A DNA stretch of 64,000 nt from Rattus norvegicus (lineage: Eukaryota; Chordata; Mammalia; Rodentia; Muridae). Position numbers and translations under genes: made by a program. The stretch spans positions 241,049,102 to 241,113,101 of the forward strand of contig NC_086019.1 of assembly GCF_036323735.1 (NCBI RefSeq), given 5' to 3'. The notes under the pieces are model-generated. The model was not told where the DNA came from, searched no databases, and worked only from the letters and a program-made list of their open reading frames with translations. Positions 1 through 9,900 of this stretch are shown here, one piece after another (position 1 is the first letter of the stretch; the number at the start of each line of letters is the position of its first letter).

Positions 1-788
1 GGTTTTATGCTAAGAAACTGGCCTCCCTGGTTCTATGGAAATTTCTGAGTGTTGAATGATATCAGACTGCCAGGGAAATCCAGCAGCATTGCCTGGGCAA
101 GAGAAGTCTCCTAGGAAAAGACTTCGTTGGATGGTTTGGGTTTGGGACAGGTATCTAACTTTATTCTCCCCTTAGTTTAGGGTAGCTGAGTGCCTGAGGC
201 TGTTTGTGGTTTTTCCCAGTTTGTGAAGTTCAGGGAAGCTGAACGTGCACTGTGTATGCGGGGGATACACAGACCCTCATAATAGCTTCCCGTCTTTTCT
301 ATGTGGCGTCTCATAAACTGTAACTATCAAGAAAATTATTGTAAGAGGATATTTGTGTATAAAATGTTTAATAAGAAAAATGACATTATCCAATGTCTAA
401 AATGCATCTAAAAGATAGGGATTCAGTAGAGCACATAGAACATATATTCAGCATGAATAAGTTAAATTCCTGTCAATACGTCCCTGTCCAAGTATGTGTG
501 CAAACACACAAACATACACATGTACATGAACATGCACACCCTAATTTATATGCCTTCTTGAACAATGTAGTAAGGTTTTAGAGATATTATTTCTATTTCC
601 CAGTAAAGAAACTAATGTTGAACCATGTTAAGTTTTCCTTAAAGTATGGCCTGGAATATAAACTCTTAACAGAGTTCTACATGACTAATGCCTACAAAGC
701 TTTCAGCACATTATGTTTACTTAAAATAGAAGTTGTAAATTTGAATATAAAAGTAGTATGTGAAGTTCAAACTATTCTTTTTACCTAG
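1..788 (+). other. Lipm: last intron of LIPM (3' part)
   Basis: Non-coding sequence upstream of the final LIPM exon. It ends in a pyrimidine-rich stretch and the acceptor ttacctag at 781-788. I looked for the preceding short lipase-family exon in this piece and did not find it, so it lies left of the window. Confidence 0.75.
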
Positions 789-1055
789 CCAACTCCTATA
801 AGGTACAAAGTTCGAGATATGATGGTCCCAACAGCCATGTGGACTGGAGGGCAAGATTGGCTTTCAAATCCAGATGACGTGAAAACGTTGCTTTCTGAAG
901 TCACCAACCTCATCTACCACAAGAACATTCCTGAGTGGGCGCATGTGGATTTCATCTGGGGGCTGGATGCCCCTCACCGTGTGTACAATGAAATTATACA
1001 TCTGATGAAGCAGGAATCCAGCCTTCCCCAGGGAACCTGCAGGGTCAAATTGTGA
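789..1055 (+). CDS. Lipm: LIPM (lipase family member M), last coding exon
   Basis: C-terminal exon of a secreted/lysosomal acid lipase of the LIPA/LIPF family. Reading starts in phase 0 directly after the acceptor AG at 787-788 and gives 88 codons, beginning PTPIRYKVRDM and ending in TGA at 1053-1055. Family knowledge: the catalytic triad is Ser-Asp-His, and the last two residues lie in this exon. The Asp is in the GGQDWL motif (codon 855-857) and the His is in PEWAHVDFIWGLDAP (CAT at 942-944), so both are intact. The sequence matches LIPM better than LIPA, LIPF, LIPK or LIPN, notably in WLSNPDDV and the LIYHKNIPEW block. LIPM is described as an epidermal keratinocyte lipase acting in late differentiation. 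The Ser exon and signal peptide lie outside the window. The convergent neighbour ANKRD22 supports the assignment. An in-frame ATG at 819 is internal to the exon and is not a start. Confidence 0.93.
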   Translation, partial: PTPIRYKVRDMMVPTAMWTGGQDWLSNPDDVKTLLSEVTNLIYHKNIPEWAHVDFIWGLDAPHRVYNEIIHLMKQESSLPQGTCRVKL

Positions 1056-1690
1056 CGCTCCTGATGTTAGCAAGTCTTAGCACGACTTCATGCAGAATGG
1101 GCAGGGCCATGGGAGGATGGATGCTCAAAGGAATATCCAGACTTGGAAACCTGCTGTATCAGTTAGAAGGACAGAGGAGATGCACGGATGTCAGAAGACC
1201 TGCTGGTCCAAATGAAAGCTTCACATTTCTCCATTTGACACTAAAGCTGATACTTACACTTTTTCCACTGGGTTAAACTAAGTTGGTGAACACAGGTTTT
1301 CTGTGATTCGTATCTTCTGGCATGGTGCAATGTAGTTTTTATTTACCAGCAGTCATTATTATATCATTCAAAATTTACAAAGTAACTTTTGTTTTTGAAA
1401 GTCAATTTTTAGAGCATTAAAGGAAATAATTGGGGCAGAGATCAAAATTGTAAATCTTTGGATTGTTGACTTGAATAAAATGAAGTGGACCTTGCTGTCT
1501 TATTGCTATAGAGACCAGACACTGCTTCAGGAAGCTGGGCTGTTTGGATATCAAGAGAAAAATGAAATTACTGTGTAGGTGGAATCTAACTAAACAATCT
1601 TAAAACAGGATCAAGTATTAGAGCTGGATCTCAAAGAAGATTATTTTGTAGTATATTTATGAGTTTTCCAATAAATTAATTATGTATTTC
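1056..1690 (+). other. Lipm: LIPM 3' UTR with two poly(A) signals
   Basis: The untranslated tail follows the TGA. AATAAA is present at 1474-1479 and 1670-1675. The second is followed by a GT-rich stretch (tttgtgtgtcag near 1700), a typical downstream element, so cleavage near 1690 is the better guess. An open frame at 1052-1276 overlaps the stop and is not a gene. Confidence 0.6.
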
Positions 1691-3130
1691 ACATACCATG
1701 TTTGTGTGTCAGCACTGAGATTTTCATCAGGCATTAGACCAGCTCCTCCAAATGAAAGCTACAATGAAAAACTTATAATGCCATGGGCAGAATGAAATAA
1801 ATTGCCATGTATTTTATTCTTTAATCAAAGCAGAATCACTCTCAGATAACCTCGCAACTCTTTCATAAATCTGGATTTATGACCTTGGAAAACTTTAATT
1901 TTCACACAGTTTCAAAGCTTACAGTTCTTAGTTATGATTATTATTTGGCATTCGACTCTGAAGACAAATCAAAGCTCTACTGAGCCTGTTGGAGTCCCAG
2001 TTGAGAATACACAGTTGTTTGTTAAACATACATTAGACTGTGAAGTTCATCTTTTTTCCCCAGAGTTACTTGGAAAGTTAGTCCAATGTTACCAAATCTT
2101 AAGTAAATTACTTAGTAATAGTTAGGAACTTCAGGACCCTACATGTACCCTTAGGGTCTGTATATAGCTTAGTAAATATGTCCAGATTTGATTTTTGTCA
2201 AACCTTTTATTAAAAAATGATTATTATTATAAATGTATCAGTAAGTTAATATATCAGCCGTTTTTCTTCATCCTAGCTACTTCTCCAATAACATCACAGA
2301 CAGATCAAGATGTATTTCAATTTAAAGGACAATAACTAGGCATTATCCTCTTATGTAATCTAGCTACCTCCAAGCCAGAATCCCTGAGATACTCATAATT
2401 TTGCATTGGCCTGGCTCTCTGGGCTTCAGGAGTATTCTTCCTTGATGTCTCTCTGAACTCTTTTCTCGTGGTGAATTCCTCTTTCTCTCTTTCTCTCACT
2501 CCTCCCCTAACTGGAGGAAGTCAGGCACTATCCTCTCTATTGCCCAAGTTATTGACTTTTATTGACAAGGCAGAGAGTAAATGGTAAGTATTGTCTACAC
2601 AGACTTGAGACCAGAGATTCTTAACATAAGCATTATGCTATGTTTTGAATTAAAACCAGACAATGGGATAAAGAAATCAGCATTTGAATAAGACAAGGGT
2701 AAATTTTACACAGTGGAGAATAACATTATGTTTACAACCTTTCTGTGTGCAGGAATAGTAAATCTTTCATCCTTAAGTGCTTGGCTGCAGTGTGTAGTGT
2801 GGCTTAGTCCAAGTGGGCATTGATGCCTGCATCATCCAAATTTTTCAAAATTCACCGAGGAGGTAGACTTAATTCCACTCAGTGTCATTCCCAAAAGAAG
2901 TCAGATGGTATTCATAACCCCATTTAAAAGCATGATCCATATACTTCTCTGTTTCTATAAAGAAGCAAGACCTCTATCCAAGTAAGTTATGATCCTTTAA
3001 GTTTTGTCAATAAAACTAAACAAATCCAGGGCTGAGAGTATAACTTAGAGGTAGACCCCACACTTTGTGTGAGTGAGACCCTAAGTTGAATTCTCAGTGT
3101 TACAAACAGGAAAATAAATAAACAGCAACT
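1691..3130. other. intergenic DNA between convergent LIPM and ANKRD22
   Basis: AT-rich sequence with no exon, RNA gene or long open frame I can support. The only element I recognise is an old ID-like SINE at its right end. Confidence 0.6.
3029..3120 (+). repeat. diverged ID-type SINE
   Basis: The order 'gggctgagagtataac', 'gaggtagacccc', 'ccctaagttgaattctcagtg' follows the ID/BC1 (tRNA-Ala derived) pattern with many substitutions. It is followed by an A-rich tail. Confidence 0.6.
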
Positions 3131-3134
3131 AGCT

Positions 3135-3880
3135 TGTGTTCACAAGACGATTCTTTATTTTTAGTGTTGGGGGTGATTCCAGGCTTTTGTGTATAGCGAG
3201 CAATACAATTACAGGCTTATAAGTGTTTTGAACAAACATCTTTAATGTTTATATAACTTACAAACTGAAAAGGCAGTTATGTGTGCCGGTGAAACACATT
3301 AGGATATACAGGTTTAGCCCTCCCCCCACACCCACACACAGGGAAACAATGGCAAAAACCAGTTCTTCTGTGGGGCATGTGCCAATTTCTAAGGCTTAGT
3401 CAAACTCACCATTGACAACCAACATATGTTTTTATTGTAGATTTTCCATCAAAAGAATATTTACTCTGGAATCTCTAACCCCACACATGCAAGTCATGTT
3501 GTACACGTGCACATGCTTCGATTCTTGGGCTTAGTATGTAATGGGCCTGAAACAAGCCATTTATGTCCCAAGACAGGATATAGGACAAAGTCTTTAGAAG
3601 GATGACACCACTAGAAAGAGAGAATGTGACCTCAGGTGGCTCTGACTTGTTTTTAGAATGCACTGGACAATAAATTCTTTAAAAATCAGTTTTGACAACA
3701 GAGATTCCAATGCATGTAATGAGTCCTTTGGAGGAATCAAGGCCATGGTGACCTCCACTGTGAAAACCATCCTTAGTCCAGTGTTTGTCCAGCTTGAGTG
3801 CCCATAGAGTAATAATCCATGAAATGGACAACATCCAGTCCTTCAGCTGTGACTCTGTCACCACGTGAGAAATCACAGGA
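3135..3880 (-). other. Ankrd22: ANKRD22 3' UTR
   Basis: Minus-strand sequence downstream of the ANKRD22 stop codon. Minus-strand AATAAA signals read as TTTATT on the plus strand at 3431-3436 and 3154-3159. The distal one is followed, in gene direction, by a U/GU-rich stretch, so an end near 3135 is likely, giving a UTR of about 0.75 kb. The exact end is inferred. Confidence 0.5.
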
Positions 3881-3958
3881 CTATGAGCCTTTCTTTAGCA
3901 TTAATGCGATCTGGTTAAATTTTAGTCTCTGTGCGATATCCAGTGAACTCTCACCATG
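3881..3958 (-). CDS. Ankrd22: ANKRD22 coding exon 6 and stop
   Basis: The exon has 25 codons from HGESSLDIAQRLKF to KKGS and then TAG (plus-strand cta at 3881-3883). The acceptor is cttttcttctgcag. The frame joins exon 5 in phase 0. No open frame in a simple ORF scan covers it. Confidence 0.93.
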   Translation of the reverse strand, partial: HGESSLDIAQRLKFNQIALMLKKGS

Positions 3959-6900
3959 CTGCAGAAGAAAAGAAATCATTTACTTCCAAGAAAGACCAAT
4001 GTCTGTGAAGAGTAGGCATTGCTTTAGACAGATCGCTCACTCTCAGATTTTGTGGAAACTTTAAAAGGCCATCTATTCTAAAAAAAAAAAAAAACAAAAA
4101 ACAACAAAAAAAACCAAAAAAAAAAAAACACTAAAAATGTTTTTAAAAACCTGGAACCTGGAAAGCAATCATGAGGCCTACCTGGGCAAGTAAAAGAGAC
4201 CCTGTCTCAAAATGTAAAAAACAAAAGGGGGGTGGAGTTATAGTCCAACTCCAGAGCACTTGCCCAGCATATTGAACATGCTGTGTTTAATCCCAAAATT
4301 GAAAAATATAAATAGTTTTAAAATTCAAAAATAAAAGTAGTGAGATCCTTCCTTAATAGGAACAATTAATTTTATCTTGATTTGCATGAGAGACAATAAA
4401 CTTACTTCAAAAAAAAGTCCCAAATAAGAAAAACTTGCTAGCCTTCCAGTCTCCACCTGTGCCCAGAGCTAAGGCTGTCCCACAGCCCTCCAGACCCAAA
4501 ACCTACCCAGAGAGAGCTGGTCTCCCAAGAGTGTTCTCACTCCTAAGCCCACAGCTGAGACCACACTTTCGCTCCACTAACTGTCCAAAGAGGAATCACC
4601 AGGAGCATACAGGGCACAGGAACCACGGAACAGCCTGGGACAGGATCTATTCAGTCTCCATCTGCACCCAGAGCTAAGTCTGTCCCACAGCCCTCCATAC
4701 CCATAATCTGCCCAGAGAGAGCTGGTCTCCCAGAAGTACTCTCTCCTTAAGATCACAGGCCCCCAGGTCCACAGGACTGAAAAGCTCCAGTCAGAGACAC
4801 CAAGACCAACTAACACCAAAGATAACCAGCTAGCAAGAGACAAGCACAGGAACCTAGGCAACAGAAACCAAGACTACTTGGCATCATCAGAACCCAGTTC
4901 TCACACTACAGCAAGTACTAGATATCCCAACACACCAGAAAAGCAAGATTTGGATTTAAAATCACACCTCATCATGATGATAGAGGAGTTTAAGAAGGGC
5001 ATAAATAACTCCCTTACAGAAATACAGGACAACACAGGTAGACAAGTAGAATCCGTTAAAGAGGAAACACAAAAATCCCTTAAAGAATTATAGGAAAGCA
5101 CAACCAAAAGGTAAAGGAATTGAACAAAACCATCCAGGACCTCAAAACAGAAATAGAAACAATAAAGAAATCACAAAGAGAGACAACCCTGGAGACAGAA
5201 AACCTAGGAAAGAGATCAGGAGACATAGATGCAAGCATCACCAACAGAATACAAGAGGTTGAAGAGAAAATCTTAGGGGCAGAAGATACGATAGAAAACA
5301 TTGATACAATAGTCAATGAAAATGCAAAGAGCAAAATGTCCCTAACTCAAAACATCCAGGAAATCCTGGATAAAATGAGAAGACCAAACCTAAGAATAAT
5401 AGGTATAGAAGAGAGTGAAGATTCCCAACTTAAAGAGCCAGTAAATATCTTCAGCAAAATTACAGTGGAAAACTTCCCAAACCATGGGAAAGAGATGCCC
5501 ATGAACATACAAGAAGCCCACAGATCTCCAAACAGATTGGACCAGAAAAGAAATTCCTATTGTCACATAATAGTCAAAACAACAAATGCACAAAACAAAG
5601 AAAGAATATTAAAAACAGTAAGGGAAAAAGGGAAAGTAACATATAAAGGTAGACCTATCAGAATTATACCAGACTTCTCAACAGAGATTATGAAAGCCAG
5701 AAGATCCTGGACAGATGTTATACAGACCCTAAGAGAACCCAAATGCCAGCTCAGGCTATGAAACCCAGCAAAACTCTCAATTACCACAGATGGAGAAAAC
5801 AAGCTATTTCATGACGAAAACAATAGAACAAAACATCAACCAACAGATTGGGAAAAGATCTTTACCAATCTTACGTCCGATAGAGGACTAATATCTAATA
5901 TATACAAAGAACTCAAGAAGTTAGCAGAGATCAAAATAATCCATTTTAAAAATGGGGTACAGAGCTAAACAAAGAATTCTCAACTGAGGAATACCAAATA
6001 GGTGGCTGTGAAGCACCTAAAGAAATGTTCAACGTCCTTAGTTATCAGGGAAATGGAAGTCAAAACCACCCTGAGATTCCACCTCATATCAATCAGAATG
6101 GCTAAGATCAAAAACTCAGGTGACAGCAGATGCTGGTGAGGATGTGGAGAAACAGGAACACTCCTCCATTGTTGGTGGGATTGCAAGCTGGTACAAATAC
6201 TATGGAAAACAGTCTGGCAGGTCCACAGAAAATTGGACATTCCACTACCTGAGGACCCAGCTATACCTCTCCTTGGCATATACCCAAAAGATGCTCCAAC
6301 ATATAACAAGGACACGTGCTACACTATGTTCATAGCAGCCTTATTTATAATAGCCAGAAGCTGGAAAGAACCCAGATGCCCTTCAACAGAGGAATGGATA
6401 CAGAAAATGTGGTACATGTATACAGTGGAATACTACTCATGTATTAAAAACAATAACTACATGAAATTCTTAGGCAAATGGATAGAACTAGAAAATATCA
6501 TCTTGAATGTGGTAACCCAGTCACAAAAGAACACACATAGTATGCACTCACTGATAAGTTGATATTAGCCCAAAAGCTCAGAAAAGCCAAGATACAATTC
6601 ACAGACCATATTAAGCTCAAGAAGAAGGAAGACCAAAATGTAAATGCATCTGTCCTTCTTAGAAGGAGAAACAAAATACTCATGAGAACAAATATAGGAA
6701 CAAAGAGGGGAGCAGGGACTGAAAGAAAGGTGAACCAGAGACTGCCCCACCTGGGGATCCATCTTGTATGCAGCCACCAAACCCAGTCACTATTGCTGAT
6801 GCCAAGAAGTGCTTGCTGATAGGAGCCTTATATAGATGTCTCCTGAGAGACTCTGCCAGAGCCTTACTGGTACAGATGAGGATATTTGAGGCTAACCATT

Positions 6901-9900
6901 GGACTGAACAAGGGGACCCCAATGGAGGAGTTAGAGAAAGGACTGAAGGAGGTGAAGGGGTTTGCAACCCCATAGGAAGAACAACAATATCAACCAACCT
7001 GATGACTACCCCCAGAGCTCCCAGTGACTAAACCACCAACCAAAGAGTACACATGGAGGGGCCCATGGCTCCAGCCACATATGTAGCAGAGGATGGCATT
7101 GTCTGGTATCAATAGGAGGAGAAGCCCTTGGTCCTGTGAAGGCTCCATTCTCCAGTGTAGGGAATGCCAGAGTGTTGAGGTGGGAGTGGGTGAGTGGGGG
7201 CATCCTATCAAAGCAGGGGAAGGAGGGAAGGGAAATGGGAGAGAGAGGAAAGGGAATAGTATTTGAAATGTAAATACATAAAATATCCAATAAAAAATAA
7301 ATAGAAGAAAGTAAAAAATTAAGAAGTTAAAGATAATTTAAATTTTTTAAAAAAGAAAAGGAAAGAAGAACTTGCTAGAGGGTGGACCAGAGATCCCCAG
7401 CTCTTACCTTGTTCTTTATCGTGGGGTCTGCACGGGCTGCCAGGAGCAGAGGGATGAGAGTCTGGTTTTTCATCTGGCAAGCGTAGTGCAGGGCAGTGTA
7501 GCCGTACTGAAACACAGAAGACCAGCCTTGTAACTCACCTTCCAGCTGTGCACAGACCTCAGCACCCAGGCCTGAGCAACCACTCACATCCCACTGTGGA
7601 CAACCCACCAGAGCCAATCTGCAAGCCACTGATGGGCCGCTGTGTTTCTTGTACTGTGAATAAGTTCTTCTCTTCCTCACTATGTATGTGAAATACCCAG
7701 TAACTCATTCATATTTTCCCCTTTCTTCTTTTCCATTCTAAACCAAAATATGCAACTTTTAAAACGATATCAAACTCATCATCATTTAAGGCCTAATCAA
7801 ATATAACATTAAATAATGTAATCAAGAAAAACAAGAAGAAGCTAGTCGTTCCACACAGAGCAATGGGAATGTATGCAGAATAATAAGGCATCAAAAATAG
7901 AAGTGCAATTCTTTTGAAATCCAATTTCAACTTGCCCCTTTTGCCAAAATATTAGAAACCTAAACTTTGCCAACAAGTATGAGAAAATTATAAAAAACTG
8001 AATAATAAAACTGCAGGCTACCAGGAAAGCATTAGCAGAAGAAGTAAATCTGGAGTGTAAGGTAAAGCCAAAACATAACCTTCCACTTCCTTATGGGGAG
8101 GAGGGAGGCGGTGATGATTCAATTACTATGGCTCCCACCACTACTGGGGATTTTCTCTGAACTTTGACCTTATCTACTTATTCTATTTATAAAAGAGACT
8201 GCGCTCTTCTCATAGGTAGAATCATGACTGTTATTAACATCCAGTGAGCATTAAGTACATTCTAATCACTCCTGAGGACTATGCAGGAACCTGTCCTATA
8301 AGGTTAGTACTAATTTCCAATTTACAGCCAGGCACTTGGGGCAGGAATGTAATCCTAGATACTCCGGGAGCTGAAGCTGAAGGGTCACAAGTCAGGGCCA
8401 GGCTGAGTACTTAACAGAATGTTGCTTCATTAAATTAAAATAAATAATGAATAACTAAATAATTAAATAATGGAGTATACTATTTACTAGCATATATTAT
8501 GCTTTGAGTTCAATCTTTAGCACAATTAGTTTTAATCTCCTATTTGATGGGTGAGAGCACCGAGTCAGATAGGTTTATAATGTTTCAAGCTCACCTAACT
8601 AGAAAGTAACGAGATTAATTGTACACACAGGCATTCTAGCTAATTCCAGCTGCCAAACCACTAAGGATAGTATTTTGACATCACTGTCCTTAATTTATCA
8701 CTACAGGCAAGTGCAAATTCTTCTGACTTTTTTTTGTACAATCAACCGAATACTTTATGCTCACAGGTTTAGTAAAAGAATACCCATAATGCCAAAGTTA
8801 CTACCTGATGGCAGTAAGGAAAAAGGAGAGGGAAATTATACACAAACATGTAGAAAGACAAAGCATTCATCTTCATCACCAAGTGCACTACCCAGGTATA
8901 ACATGTAAATATTATTTCAGAATACAGACATACGCAGTCGGTAGCGTTAACTTCCACACCAGCATTGAGGAGCATCCGCACGAGAGCCTCATTCTGCTTT
9001 GTCTTTGATACCTGTTACAGACAACAAGTACGAGGAATTATTTCGCAAACATCGTGAGCATCTTGTTTGGGACTGCTCCAGTCACATGGTGGAATTCATA
9101 CCGGAGCTTGCATAAATGGGAATAACTACTGTCAACCATTTGGTAGCTACAGGGAAGAGATAGCTCAGCTGGTTACCGTAGGGAAGGGACGCACTGTTTC
9201 AGTCATCTCTCAAAGGTAGAACTGGCCACAGTCGGGCCCAGATGGGGAAAAAGTGAAAAGAAAATCAGTATAAAACAGTCACCCTATCTAAAGAAAACAA
9301 AAACAAAACAAAACAAAAACAAAAACAACAACAAAAACATACAAAATAACCAAGCTCGACCTTCAACTTAGCAGAATTCCTGCACTATTTAACTACTTAT
9401 TTATTCAAGAAAATTATCCAACCAAAGTCCATCGCAATAGAGATTAAGTTTCATAGGTCAGAACCTCCCAAAATAGCGTCTGTGTCTGTCAGCCTCTAGG
9501 GGGAAGGGAGTTAGGGTTTTCAGTCCAACTCACTGGTGGGGTGCATCTTTAAAATTCAGAAACGTAAGAGAGTTGTGGCACAAGACAAAACCCCAGCCAG
9601 TGATTCTGAGACTCATATGCTGCAGGCAATGGAGGTGAACTTCAGTTTCCAGTGTGAGGAGAAGATGATCAACACTGAGTATCTACTCTAGGATGTGCCA
9701 TGCCCAAGCCATGGCAACTGATAGGCTGGATTAAGTAAACGCATTTCTACCCAAAACATTTTCCTTTATGCCAGGGTTGTTGAAATAGGACTCCACTGTA
9801 AGTCAAGAAACAACTGCACTAAACAAGGTCTATTTTCTTTCCGTTTCTTCACATCACACGGTTGGGAGTATTTGAGTAATTCCACAGCTCTGCTACACAT

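Larger units (their letters stand above)
4442..7364 (+). mobile_element. LINE-1 copy 1: 5' UTR repeats, ORF1, internal deletion, 3' end
   Basis: This copy is antisense to ANKRD22, in intron 5. Flanking duplications GAAAAACTTGCTAG (4428-4441) and GAAGAACTTGCTAG (7365-7378) match at 13 of 14 bases. The 5' end has two related ~100-bp units about 200 bp apart (cccagagctaag, gagagctggtctccca), read as L1 5' UTR repeats. ORF1 follows, then from about 5820 the text jumps to the 3' end, with the same 3' region as copy 2 and a G/A-rich tail ending near 7310. Most of ORF2, including the endonuclease and reverse transcriptase, is missing. It makes up roughly 85 percent of intron 5. Confidence 0.88.

Noticed and set aside
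864..1073. Minus-strand 69-codon frame over the LIPM exon
   Set aside because: Shadow of the conserved plus-strand lipase exon.
5120..5761. A 213-codon host gene
   Set aside because: It is LINE-1 ORF1 (RRPNLRIIGIE, TYKGRPIRI, SWTDVIQTLRE) with the start lost and a stop upstream.
7375..7680. Minus-strand 101-codon frame as a single gene
   Set aside because: Only 7408-7506 is coding (ANKRD22 exon 5); the rest is intron read-through beyond the splice sites.
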